Below are positions 9,082 to 17,845 of a stretch of 64,000 nt of DNA, one piece after another; the stretch's first letter is position 1; each line of letters opens with the position of its first letter. Made by a program: the position numbers and the translations under genes. The DNA comes from Vibrio sp. D404a (GTDB taxonomy: Bacteria > Pseudomonadota > Gammaproteobacteria > Enterobacterales > Vibrionaceae), in NCBI RefSeq assembly GCF_030248535.1, contig NZ_JAHGAJ010000005.1, positions 62,001 through 126,000 of the forward strand, read 5' to 3'. Below the pieces are notes generated by a model. It had not been told where the DNA came from. It worked only from the letters and a program-made list of their open reading frames with translations, and ran no database searches.

Positions 9082-10098
9082 ATGGAAGAGCAGGACGCTA
9101 AAAAGATAGTTTCTCTAATCAAGTGTGGATATGCCCAATATTTGGTGGCGGGTTATAAAAAATTGGGGTTTGATCCTCATCCGTTGATTGCTGAATCTGG
9201 TCTCCCTTCGCAACTTATGGATCTCGATGAGGCATTTGTGCCACATGACTCTGTTAAGAAACTGGTGACCTTGTTAGCAAAAAAGCTTGAGGTAGAGCAG
9301 TTTAAACAGCTAGTCAAAACGGCGCTGCAACGAAATTCTGTGCAGCGATTGGTTGGGGAGTTTCGACATTGCAAGACGGTGCGCGATGCGCTGCGCGAAA
9401 CCAGCAATATTTATCTGCATGACTCCACCAACGTAAATGTTGGGTTGGATGTTGTTTATGGAGAGAGCTGGTATTGGTGTAAACGTAAGGTAGAAGACAG
9501 TTCTGAATTTGTTTGGTCGGAAGTCTACGCGATCGCATATATTGTTGAACTCATTCGTGCTTTGTCTCGCACAGATTGGCAACCTTCGAAGATTAAGGTT
9601 CAGTCTCCAAATGTCGAATATCACAGGTCTGTTATTTCAAGTACCTGCCAATATTATGTCAATGATTCAAAAATCGAAATCTACGTCGAAGATGCGATCT
9701 TAGATACCGAACTGCACTTGCCGGGAAGAGTTCTGGATAAGCCGCTGTTAGAGCAAGATTGGTATTCTAGTTATACCGAGAAAGTGTTTACAGCTTTGTA
9801 CCCTTACGCCAAGGATCTCGACTTGACCATTGGGCGCTCTGCTGATCTGTTGAAAATGTCACCCAGAACCTTACAACGCAGATTGGGTGAAGAGGGCACG
9901 ACATTCAGAGCACTAAAAGACAGTTTAATGTTCACCTGCGCTGTCGAGTTGATGACAGAGGGCTATCCGTTAACCCATATCGCTACTCAACTTTCCTTTG
10001 CCGATTTACCTCAATTCTCTCGCTCATTTAAAAGGGTAAGTGGCTTGAGCCCACAAAAGTATCAAATGACGATTTTAAATGCCGATAGCATGACTTAA
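9082..10098 (+). CDS. AraC family regulator (Arabinose_bd-type N-terminus)
   Basis: A transcription regulator with an N-terminal ligand domain of the PF12625 type found in OruR/ArgR-like AraC members (about residues 20-200), and a C-terminal double helix-turn-helix (about 240-335: LTIGRSADLLKMSPRTLQRR, then LTHIATQLSFADLPQFSRSF). I place the start at the ATG preceded by GAGGG 6 bases upstream; an in-frame GTG at 9070 would add four residues. It is divergent from the AI-2E/HlyD/DUF2955 operon and is its likely regulator. Confidence 0.88.
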   Translation: MEEQDAKKIVSLIKCGYAQYLVAGYKKLGFDPHPLIAESGLPSQLMDLDEAFVPHDSVKKLVTLLAKKLEVEQFKQLVKTALQRNSVQRLVGEFRHCKTVRDALRETSNIYLHDSTNVNVGLDVVYGESWYWCKRKVEDSSEFVWSEVYAIAYIVELIRALSRTDWQPSKIKVQSPNVEYHRSVISSTCQYYVNDSKIEIYVEDAILDTELHLPGRVLDKPLLEQDWYSSYTEKVFTALYPYAKDLDLTIGRSADLLKMSPRTLQRRLGEEGTTFRALKDSLMFTCAVELMTEGYPLTHIATQLSFADLPQFSRSFKRVSGLSPQKYQMTILNADSMT

Positions 10099-10160
10099 GG
10101 CTTAAGAGTAGCTCAGGTCGTTCGTGTCTGAAATATAGATGGTTAAGTCGATAAGTCTAT

Positions 10161-11273
10161 TCAATACCCCGTCAGTTCCATATAACCACTTCCAGAGTGA
10201 GAACCTTGGATGGTGATTGGACCTTCCCAATAAGGCACCGAAAGTGGCATTTTCGCGTTCGGGTTGAGTGCAGAAATCGTAAGCTCGATTTGTTGATTAG
10301 GAATCGAAACTTGCCACTCGGTTGGATACTTTCGCCCTTGGATGTCTGTTTGCTTGGTTGCCTTTAAGCGAATGTCTTGTTGAGAAATGGCAATGCCAGA
10401 ACCATCTTGCTGCATCAGTCTTGCGCTGGAGTAACTGGCTTGTCCGGTTTTGGAATCCCGCAATTGGAACACCACCAAACTGGTTTCGTCACTCAGCCTG
10501 AGAGCAAACCAGTCCCAGCCTTGTTGTGAGTCGAGTAAGAATTGCGAACTCCACTCTCGATCGATCCAACCCTTGCCGGAGACTTGATGGATGTTGCCAT
10601 CAATGATGACTTCACCAGAAACATCAATAAACGGTTGGCTGTAGTAGTAAGAGGCAACTTGCCCATCGGCACTTTTGGTGCTGTAACCTTGCTCGCCTTG
10701 CTTTTGATAAGGCGCACTACTGTTGAGTATGAGTGAATAGCTAAATTGGTCGGATTTTGCTTTCAACGTGGCAGGGAAAAGATCATCGGTTGACGATGTC
10801 CATTGCCAATCATCAAGATAAACACGAAATGGTGAAACATCGACACCAGCCAAAGCGGCGTGGTCACGAGACCATTTTTCATCTGCGTAGTGTTTTTTCT
10901 GCGTAGTGACAGCACTGTGCGCCATGTAGATCTGGCTGCTTTGCCATTGCGTTTTCTTGGCTTCGTTTGAATTAGATGGTGGGGCGGCGGCAAAGCGAAA
11001 CTGGGTCCACTGCACACCGAGTGATTTCCCATTTTCATCAATTAAATTAGCGGTTAAGTACCACCATTCATGACGAAAGTCGGGGTGGGCTTGGTGATCT
11101 GCGGGGAAGTTGATTTCAACTCCTTCTGTAACCGGAGTGAACTGGTCATCTTGTGATTGGTCGCTTCCTGCACTTCCCAATAGTGTTCCCATGGTTTGAG
11201 GTTGCTGCTCTTCGCAACCAACAAGTGCCAGAGCGAGTAGCGCAAGAGTGGTGGGTTTGATGGGGTGAATCAT
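10161..11273 (-). CDS. AttH-like lipocalin-domain lipoprotein
   Basis: A predicted lipoprotein: signal peptide ending in LALVGC, so the cysteine at residue 20 would be lipidated. The body belongs to the AttH / carotenoid 1,2-hydratase-like lipocalin family, shown by HPDFRHEWWYLTANL near residue 65 and by GKGWIDREWSSQFL with GWDWFALRLSD in the second half (about 230-260). Its ATG overlaps the stop codon of the permease gene (TAATG), so it is co-translated with the ABC transporter. Family members are found with FtsX-type exporters, suggesting handling of a lipid or other hydrophobic molecule at the envelope. The substrate is unknown. Confidence 0.85.
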   Translation of the reverse strand: MIHPIKPTTLALLALALVGCEEQQPQTMGTLLGSAGSDQSQDDQFTPVTEGVEINFPADHQAHPDFRHEWWYLTANLIDENGKSLGVQWTQFRFAAAPPSNSNEAKKTQWQSSQIYMAHSAVTTQKKHYADEKWSRDHAALAGVDVSPFRVYLDDWQWTSSTDDLFPATLKAKSDQFSYSLILNSSAPYQKQGEQGYSTKSADGQVASYYYSQPFIDVSGEVIIDGNIHQVSGKGWIDREWSSQFLLDSQQGWDWFALRLSDETSLVVFQLRDSKTGQASYSSARLMQQDGSGIAISQQDIRLKATKQTDIQGRKYPTEWQVSIPNQQIELTISALNPNAKMPLSVPYWEGPITIQGSHSGSGYMELTGY

Positions 11274-13810
11274 TACAAAACCTCACTTTGCAAACTGGAG
11301 ACGACAGGTTTACTCACTAAGCGCCAAAGTGGTATCAGGGTGGCAATCACGCCGACCACAATGGTCACGGCAGCGATGCTCAGTGCATCACTCCAATCCC
11401 ATAGGTAGTTCAAGCTCCAACCAAAGGCGCGCAGGGTAACAATATCGGTGAGTACATAACCAACCAAAGAACCTAATGGTAAGGCGATAACCAGAGTGAA
11501 ACTGACTAGCGCGACGATCTGCCCGACAACCATGGTCATTAATTTACGACGGTTGACGCCAAGTGCGTACAACCTTGCAATTGCAGCTTTGCGCGCATCG
11601 AGCAACATAAAACAGGCGGTGAACAGGCCGATTACAGCAACCATCAATGTGACGCCATTTAACGCTCGAGTAATGGCAAAGGTCTGCGAGAATATGTCTA
11701 AGGCAATGGATTTGATCTGCGCCTGATCGTAGAGCTGACTTGGGTGCAGGTTTAGATCTTTACGTAACTGTTCATAAACCAGCTCTGGATTGCCAGAGAC
11801 TTTAATTCCAAGGCTGGTGGGCAAGTCAGTGAATCCGCTTTGTCGCCATAGTTGTGGCGCTAAGAGTACTTCTCCATTTGGGGAACCATAATCATGGAAA
11901 ACAGCACCGACTATGAGTTCTTTGTTGGGAATCGCGTCGAGCTTAAATTCACTTGCAAGCGATAACCCAAGTTTCATCGCAGTAGGTTCACTGATGGCTA
12001 CTAGCTCACCTTGGTAAAAACGCTGCCAGAAGTTCTCCATACGCGATTTGAACACCATGGTTTGTTCTAAGGTGTCTTTGTCTTTGGTACCAAGCAAAAT
12101 CGGTAAACCTTGCAGGTTATCGTCTACGTAATATTGCTTGTAGACGGTCTCAACATTGTCGAACTGCCCTAATGCATGCGTCACATCAGCGATTTCACCC
12201 TGTGCGGGGCTAACATAAATATCAGCGTGTAGCCTTTGTTCTAACCACTGTTTTAACGTCGATTCAAAACTGCCTACTAAGGTGTTCATCCCCATATTGG
12301 CAGTCACGGCGAGTAGCAGTGCCATCATGGCGAGAGAAAGCGGAGAAATCAGCTCGCGCAGCTCTGCAAACAGATACTGCATCAAACCGGAACTGGTGCG
12401 CTTTTCACACCAATTGGCTAACACGCTGAGTGTTTTGGGGAGATACAAAGGAATCGACACCACAAGCACGCCGAGCCACGCCATAGTGAAGCGGTGATGC
12501 TCACTCAGCCATAATCCTAGGAGCGCGAGAGCCGTCAACGCAGCACCTATCAGGAACAATTGGTTTTCGTTAGAAGTTTCTGGCGCTTGATAAAACCCGC
12601 CATGAGAAGAGAGAGGCTGGCGCACTCGCTGTTTAAAGTGCTGCCAACAAGCCAACAGGGTGGCGGCTAACGTGAGCAGCAGCGCTTGTGCCCACCATTG
12701 CCACTGCCAAGTGCCGGGCAGCAGTGTCGCGCCGTAAAGCTGTTCTAGCGTCAGTGCCACGGTCGGATGCAACCAATGGCTAAGCTGCATGCCCAATACA
12801 AAACCGAGTGTAGCGCCGATGGTAACGAGAATAGTGAGTTCAACTAACAGCGCAGAGAACACAATGCTCGGCGCAACACCCGCCTGTTGAATCTGCACGA
12901 GCAGTCGGTTTCTTTTCAGCAAGCTGTACTTTACGCCGTTGTAAGCAATGAACAGCCCGACTAAAAAGGCGAGTAAGCTCATTGCGGTGAGATTGAGGTG
13001 AAAGCTGTCGGTCAGCGAGCCAAGGTCTGTACTTTGATTATTGGAAATCCATTGTCCTTGCTCACCAATAATGTTCTGCCATTTTGCTTGCGCGTCTTTA
13101 TTTCCTTTATCGCCCGCATGGAAAACCGCAATGTAGCTGAGCTGTCCTTGTTTATTGAGCAGTTGCTGGGCAAAACCAATGTCCATCAACATTCGGCTAC
13201 CTAACTGCCATTCGTCAGGTAGCACCACCACTTGGGTTGGAATGTCGTCTAGAGTTAGGGTTTCTACCTCTCCTAAGTTTTGATGTTGAGATTGGCTCAT
13301 CATCACAATCGGCTTACCGGCCAAAAGCTCAGGTAAAGGTAACGCACTGTCGAACAAAGACACGTTCTGCTCATTATCCGATGACTTTCCGTTTGTAGAG
13401 TACCGAGAGCGTGAAGAGATGGCGGTAATCAACTCGCTACCTTGTACAGACCAGCGACGCCCTTGTTCATCTCTCACTCGCCCTTCGATTACAGGTAGTG
13501 CAGCACTGAGCCCGTTTTGTCTAAGGGTGAAGTAGAGCGACTCGGGCAGATAGTTTTGCCCTGCTGGTGGAATAATTAAGTTCTGAGCTTGTGCGCTGAG
13601 TTGCTCTGTAGACTCTGCATAACTGCGCTTGGCATTGAGGTTGATGGCTTGCACTGCGACAAATAGGGTCACGGCCAATACAATACCAATCAAAATAGCC
13701 GCGGCTTGAAGGGGCGCTTGCCTATAGTGAGCGGCGAACAGATTCAGCGCAAGTTTGGTATGGCTGAATCTGAAAGCGTTAACTTTAGCGGGCTTCATAT
13801 GCGAGGTCAC
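11273..13810 (-). CDS. FtsX-type ABC transporter permease, 845 aa
   Basis: A large inner-membrane permease with two FtsX/MacB-type units: an N-terminal helix (about residues 35-55), a periplasmic domain of roughly 200 residues, a block of helices (about 275-455), a second periplasmic domain (about 520-690), and a final three-helix FtsX block (about 705-835, with AIARLYALGVNRRKLMTMVV). This is the long LolCE-like format that works as a single polypeptide. Its start overlaps the ATPase gene by 26 bases and its stop overlaps the lipoprotein start. Likely moves a lipid or lipoprotein-like substrate out of the membrane; inferred from family. Confidence 0.9.
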   Translation of the reverse strand: MTSHMKPAKVNAFRFSHTKLALNLFAAHYRQAPLQAAAILIGIVLAVTLFVAVQAINLNAKRSYAESTEQLSAQAQNLIIPPAGQNYLPESLYFTLRQNGLSAALPVIEGRVRDEQGRRWSVQGSELITAISSRSRYSTNGKSSDNEQNVSLFDSALPLPELLAGKPIVMMSQSQHQNLGEVETLTLDDIPTQVVVLPDEWQLGSRMLMDIGFAQQLLNKQGQLSYIAVFHAGDKGNKDAQAKWQNIIGEQGQWISNNQSTDLGSLTDSFHLNLTAMSLLAFLVGLFIAYNGVKYSLLKRNRLLVQIQQAGVAPSIVFSALLVELTILVTIGATLGFVLGMQLSHWLHPTVALTLEQLYGATLLPGTWQWQWWAQALLLTLAATLLACWQHFKQRVRQPLSSHGGFYQAPETSNENQLFLIGAALTALALLGLWLSEHHRFTMAWLGVLVVSIPLYLPKTLSVLANWCEKRTSSGLMQYLFAELRELISPLSLAMMALLLAVTANMGMNTLVGSFESTLKQWLEQRLHADIYVSPAQGEIADVTHALGQFDNVETVYKQYYVDDNLQGLPILLGTKDKDTLEQTMVFKSRMENFWQRFYQGELVAISEPTAMKLGLSLASEFKLDAIPNKELIVGAVFHDYGSPNGEVLLAPQLWRQSGFTDLPTSLGIKVSGNPELVYEQLRKDLNLHPSQLYDQAQIKSIALDIFSQTFAITRALNGVTLMVAVIGLFTACFMLLDARKAAIARLYALGVNRRKLMTMVVGQIVALVSFTLVIALPLGSLVGYVLTDIVTLRAFGWSLNYLWDWSDALSIAAVTIVVGVIATLIPLWRLVSKPVVSSLQSEVL

Positions 13811-14504
13811 TTTGGCTTTGTTGATGCACTAATTGATCGTTATACAGTTCACTATTTTCAAGGCGCAAGCGTGTTTGCATGAACTCAGCGCAGTCAGGGC
13901 TGTGGGTGACTAGCAGCACCGCCGTATTGCCTTGGGTAGTAATTTCACTGAGCAGTTTCATCACTTCGATACCTGCTTTTTGGTCGAGGTTACCTGTGGG
14001 TTCATCGGCTAGCAGAAGCTTAGGTTTATGGGCTAATGCTCTAGCGATGGCGACTCGTTGCTGTTGGCCGCCGGAAAGGGCAGATACATGTCTATCGAGC
14101 AGTTGGCTGATGCCAAGTGTCTCGACCAAATAATCACACCAGTCATTCCATTGTTGCTGATTCAAATGCAGAGGGAAGGCGATGTTTTGCTGCACGTTGA
14201 GCGGCGTTAATAGGTTGAATTGCTGGAAGATAACACCGAGTTTTTGATGGCGGAACTGGCTCCACTGTGGGTCTTTCCAGAGGGTGGTATTGTCGCCATC
14301 TAGCCATAGCTCTCCGGAAGATAGCGGCTCAAAGCCAGCGATGATATTGAGTAGGGTACTTTTACCGCTACCACTGGCGCCCGTCAGTGCAACACTCGCT
14401 CCTGTGTTCAACGTAAAGTCGACCCCTTCCAACACGCGATGTGTCTCTTTGCCATCAACAAAGCTTTTACTGGCACGTTTAAGTGCGACGAGTGGGCTTT
14501 CCAT
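13785..14504 (-). CDS. LolD-like ABC transporter ATPase
   Basis: The nucleotide-binding subunit of the exporter. Walker A GASGSGKST (about residues 39-47), Q-loop in VIFQQFNLLTP, signature LSGGQQQRVAIARAL and Walker B LLLADEPTGNLD followed by the H-loop VTHS are all intact, and the sequence is of the LolD/MacB class. I use the ATG at 14504, which has GGGAGAGG immediately upstream; a GTG one codon earlier is possible. The 3' end overlaps the permease gene, so ATPase, permease and AttH-like lipoprotein form one three-gene operon. Confidence 0.92.
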   Translation of the reverse strand: MESPLVALKRASKSFVDGKETHRVLEGVDFTLNTGASVALTGASGSGKSTLLNIIAGFEPLSSGELWLDGDNTTLWKDPQWSQFRHQKLGVIFQQFNLLTPLNVQQNIAFPLHLNQQQWNDWCDYLVETLGISQLLDRHVSALSGGQQQRVAIARALAHKPKLLLADEPTGNLDQKAGIEVMKLLSEITTQGNTAVLLVTHSPDCAEFMQTRLRLENSELYNDQLVHQQSQSDLAYEAR

Positions 14505-14644
14505 CACCTCTCCCTAAGGGCTTGTTTTAGTTGAACGCTTATTAATTGAGTTACTTAAAATCTTAGCTCATAAACAAGGCGAAAGGCGTGATTTATTCGA
14601 ATTATTAATGACTTGGTATTAGCGGTTGGAGGAAAGAGGAATTT

Positions 14645-14677
14645 AAAAAACGCCCAAAGCAGGGAGCATTGGGCGTT
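14645..14677 (-). terminator. terminator of the heme-binding barrel gene
   Basis: AACGCCCAA / TTGGGCGTT stem with an 11-base loop; read leftward it is followed by a run of six U. It separates the beta-barrel gene from the ABC operon. Confidence 0.8.
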
Positions 14678-14727
14678 GTAACTGTTCTGGGTACGAACTT
14701 ATTGATTAAGCTTGTTTTGAGCTCTCG

Positions 14728-15348
14728 CTATTCGACTTTCACAAGTGTGCTTGAGTCAGTATGCGCAAAGGCATTGCCATAGATCTCTAGACCGGTCGAT
14801 TGCGTGTAGGTGATCTGGTTTTCGGAAATCACCAAGTTCATCGTAAAGTCTGTCGTCTTAGCATTGTCTGTCATGTACTCTGATTCTGCTATGCCTCGTT
14901 TAGAGGATACCAGTGTCATAGTGTCGCCAGCTGGGCCTTCTGCGGTAACACATGTGGTTCGAGGTACGCAGAAAGAGTTGTAGACGATCTGATTCTTTTG
15001 GTCGTAAATGAAGTAGCCACGTTGATCGTGGAATTTAGAGTCGTCCGATTTTCTGAACACCTCTTGCTTGTAATAGAGTGCAACGAGGTACTGATCGCTC
15101 GCGTTGGTGGCATCGGCTGCGACTTCAAATGTCATTACTTCATAGAATGGTGTGACTGCTGGGCCGCCAGCACCGACGTCAGTTCCTTTTTGACCTGGTG
15201 ACACATCAACGCCTGCTGCTTCAATCGATTTCCAAGTACCGACAAGCTTTGCAAGTGGGCCAAAGTCCAACCCATCGATGATGTTGTGATGAGCGAATGT
15301 AGGTGTTGAGATGGTTGCCGCGATAACCAATGCTAAGGCTTTTTTCAT
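14728..15348 (-). CDS. secreted nitrobindin-like heme-binding beta-barrel protein
   Basis: An exported small beta-barrel protein. A Sec signal peptide (ALALVIAATISTPTFA) ends near residue 19. The mature part reads as the THAP4/nitrobindin-type heme-binding barrel (FABP-like): LAKLVGTWKSIEAAG opens the barrel, FYEVMTFEVA and DQRGYFIYDQKNQIVYNSF follow, and the last strand ends TDSSTLVKVE. Cytosolic nitrobindins bind ferric heme through a C-terminal histidine; a histidine (AHTDSS) is present in the right region. Periplasmic location is unusual for the fold but seen in marine bacteria. Actual heme binding is inference. Confidence 0.7.
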   Translation of the reverse strand: MKKALALVIAATISTPTFAHHNIIDGLDFGPLAKLVGTWKSIEAAGVDVSPGQKGTDVGAGGPAVTPFYEVMTFEVAADATNASDQYLVALYYKQEVFRKSDDSKFHDQRGYFIYDQKNQIVYNSFCVPRTTCVTAEGPAGDTMTLVSSKRGIAESEYMTDNAKTTDFTMNLVISENQITYTQSTGLEIYGNAFAHTDSSTLVKVE

Positions 15349-15539
15349 GACTGCTTCCTTATCTTTTTATTATTAAACCACAATTAATTTAAGGTTAAAT
15401 GTTCGGCGTTTTATTATTTCAGATCAGTATTGCTGGTCGTTTTTAAAGCGATTTGTAACCTAATGTATCAGTCGGTTATCAGCCATGAATTAGTCATACG
15501 ATTGAGTATGGTTGGCGATCTACACCAAGCCCGCAAATA

Positions 15540-15923
15540 TTAAAAGTCTTGAACGAGTGTCGGTGTGTTGGAGCGGAAAAGTTTGGTAAATAGAGATTTA
15601 TACTGCCAGCCTAGGGATAGTAAATGTTGCGCCAGCCTCTTATTTTCGATGATCGCGACTTCAATGCCACGGTAGTGGTAGGGTGACCTTTTCACATACT
15701 CGATAAACTCGGTGAGTACGCCCTGATTGCGCACTGAGGGCACGAAATTAATCGCTACAATACTGAACCGCTGGCTACCGACTGGACAGCGAACAAAGCA
15801 GTGGCCGTAATCCGTTTTGATGGTTTCAGAAAACTCAGGAAATGGCCGAGATTGGCAGGTTTTAGAAAGGGCATCGTATTCTGTACAAAGCTGCTTAAGA
15901 AGGTGTTGCGCGTCGTCATTCAT
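15540..15923 (-). CDS. small GNAT-like protein
   Basis: A 127-residue cytoplasmic protein of uncertain function. The order of elements resembles a GNAT acetyltransferase: a strand FSIVAINFVPSVRNQGVLTEFIEYV looks like the beta4-loop-alpha3 region in which NQG replaces the usual acetyl-CoA loop, followed by GIEVAIIENKRLAQHLLSLGW, typical of the C-terminal GNAT helix and strand. The acetyl-CoA loop is weak, so it may bind CoA poorly or not act as an enzyme. Monocistronic. Confidence 0.6.
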   Translation of the reverse strand: MNDDAQHLLKQLCTEYDALSKTCQSRPFPEFSETIKTDYGHCFVRCPVGSQRFSIVAINFVPSVRNQGVLTEFIEYVKRSPYHYRGIEVAIIENKRLAQHLLSLGWQYKSLFTKLFRSNTPTLVQDF

Positions 15924-16459
15924 ACTGGCTACTCCGTTTTCGGTTTCGCGATTGTCTTTCCATGACTAGTTTACCCACCAATACTGGTGCTAATGCGGTA
16001 TAAAGTGCCCCTGATTTTGTTCCGCTTTTTAGTTGTGACTTTCGCTGTGGTTTTCGCGCTGAAATGTCAGTTGATGTTCTTAAATAGAGACCTCTGTGAA
16101 TGCTTAGCCTCGTAGGTTTGCGTCGACTTACGAAGCAAAATCTGATTGTTAGGCCAATGCCGTACCTGCTAATTGGCTTCCTATAATTTGGTGGTGGCTA
16201 TGCTTGCCGTGTCCCCATATCGAAACTTTATAGGATGGAGAGGCTGATTACTTTTCTGGTTTTTTACACTTGGTGTAAATTTTTTAGCTTTTTACTAACG
16301 TAATAAATTCTGCTTTTCTTATGAGGTTGCCTGAGAAAAATGGTAAATTTAACGTATTGTCAACATACCTATCGTTTTCCAATTGGCTGAATCGCTTGAT
16401 AAATTGGGAGGCAACTTCCGGTCGAGTTGACGAGGAATATCAACGAGCAAGGAGACTTC
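15924..16459. other. long leader of the tldD-like gene with an inverted repeat
   Basis: About 530 bases carry no gene that I can support. At 16263-16279 TTTACAC and GTGTAAA flank TTG, with T-runs on both sides: it could be an operator or, since six T follow, a weak terminator. The region is otherwise AT-rich and featureless apart from the ribosome-binding site AAGGAG at 16449. Confidence 0.4.
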
Positions 16460-17845
16460 ATGCTTAATTCTGTAACGGCGAAAGCGGTGATTGATCACGC
16501 TCTCTTTTTAGGGGCGGGTTTCGCAGAGCTATTCGTTGAACACCACCAGACCAGCAGCGTACAAATTGCGTCTGGTGAAGTGGATAAGGTTAATTCGGGC
16601 ATCGATTTTGGTATCGGTATCCGCCTCTTCTTCGGTCATAAAGTCCTTTATGGCTATACCAACAGCACCGATGAGAATGAACTAAAACGCGTAACATCAC
16701 TGCTTGCGGCAAAAGACAAACGTGAGCAAATCGCTTCTGCAGGTGCTCTGAATCTGAATCGCTACCCAGTGCAGCATGACTGTCGTATGCCATTGAGCAA
16801 AGACGCGAACCTTGATTCAAAAATTGCGTTCTTACTGCAAGCGGACAAAGCGGCTCGTGCAGAAAGTGAGTACATCAGTCAGTTTATCGGCAGTGCGCTA
16901 CAACGCGAGCAGCAAGTCTCTATCTTCAACTCGGAAGGCCTTCACGTTGACGATACTCGCCACTACATTCGTGTCTCGGGTAACACAGTTGCTCAAAAAG
17001 GTACTGAGCAGTCTTCTGGTATGGAAGGTCCGGGCGCACTTGCTGGTTGGGAGTTTAGCGAGCAGTTAGATCCCAAAGAACTTGGTCAAAGTATTGCCCA
17101 GCAAGCCCTAATTAAACTGGGTGCGGATGTTTGTCCATCTGGTGAAATGCCAGTGGTGATTGGTAATGGTTTTGGTGGGGTAATTTTCCATGAAGCGTGT
17201 GGTCACTTACTAGAGACCACTTCTGTTGCTAAGAAAGCATCTGTATTCCATGACCAAATGGGTGAAATGATCGCGCATACCGCTGTAAACGCAGTGGACG
17301 ATGGCACCATGACTAATGAGTGGGGCTCCATTCATGTTGATGATGAAGGTATGCCGACACAGCGTACTCAGCTTATCAAAGACGGTAAGCTCACCAGCTT
17401 TATGGTCGACAAAATGGGCGGCATGAAAACTGGCTATGAACCGACGGGATCGGGTCGTCGTCAAAACTACAAGTTTGCGCCAACGTCTCGTATGCGTAAT
17501 ACCTTCATTGAAGAGGGAGAGCACACTCTTGATGAGATGTTCGCAGGCATCGAACGCGGTATCTACGCGAAGAAGCTAGGCGGTGGATCGGTGCAGCCGG
17601 GCACTGGTGAGTTTAACTTTGCGGTTCGCGAAGCTTACTTGATTGAGAATGGTAAAGTCACCAAGCCATTGAAGACAGCGACTTTGATTAGCACTGGTCC
17701 TAAAGTGCTGAAAGAGATCAGCATGGTTGGACAAGATATGGCGTTAGCACCGGGTATGTGTGGTTCGGTGAGTGGTTCGGTACCGACGACGGTTGGTCAA
17801 CCTACGTTGAAGGTCGATAACATCCTAGTAGGAGGCGGTAACTAA
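16460..17845 (+). CDS. TldD-like metalloprotease subunit
   Basis: The catalytic half of a TldD/TldE (PmbA) zinc metalloprotease, a heterodimer that degrades unfolded peptides and matures some ribosomally made peptides such as microcin B17 and acts on the CcdA antitoxin. The zinc motif HExxxH is present as HEACGH (about residues 244-249) inside GFGGVIFHEACGH, and the glycine-rich C-terminus is typical. I start at ATG 16460 because AAGGAG lies 5 bases upstream; the upstream extension is not protein-like. The stop overlaps the next start (TAATG), so the two subunits are translationally coupled. Confidence 0.92.
   Translation: MLNSVTAKAVIDHALFLGAGFAELFVEHHQTSSVQIASGEVDKVNSGIDFGIGIRLFFGHKVLYGYTNSTDENELKRVTSLLAAKDKREQIASAGALNLNRYPVQHDCRMPLSKDANLDSKIAFLLQADKAARAESEYISQFIGSALQREQQVSIFNSEGLHVDDTRHYIRVSGNTVAQKGTEQSSGMEGPGALAGWEFSEQLDPKELGQSIAQQALIKLGADVCPSGEMPVVIGNGFGGVIFHEACGHLLETTSVAKKASVFHDQMGEMIAHTAVNAVDDGTMTNEWGSIHVDDEGMPTQRTQLIKDGKLTSFMVDKMGGMKTGYEPTGSGRRQNYKFAPTSRMRNTFIEEGEHTLDEMFAGIERGIYAKKLGGGSVQPGTGEFNFAVREAYLIENGKVTKPLKTATLISTGPKVLKEISMVGQDMALAPGMCGSVSGSVPTTVGQPTLKVDNILVGGGN

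Noticed and set aside
14508..14644. AT-rich gap between the ABC operon and the terminator, checked for a repeat element or RNA gene
   Set aside because: I found no convincing hairpins, promoter or second copy within the window.
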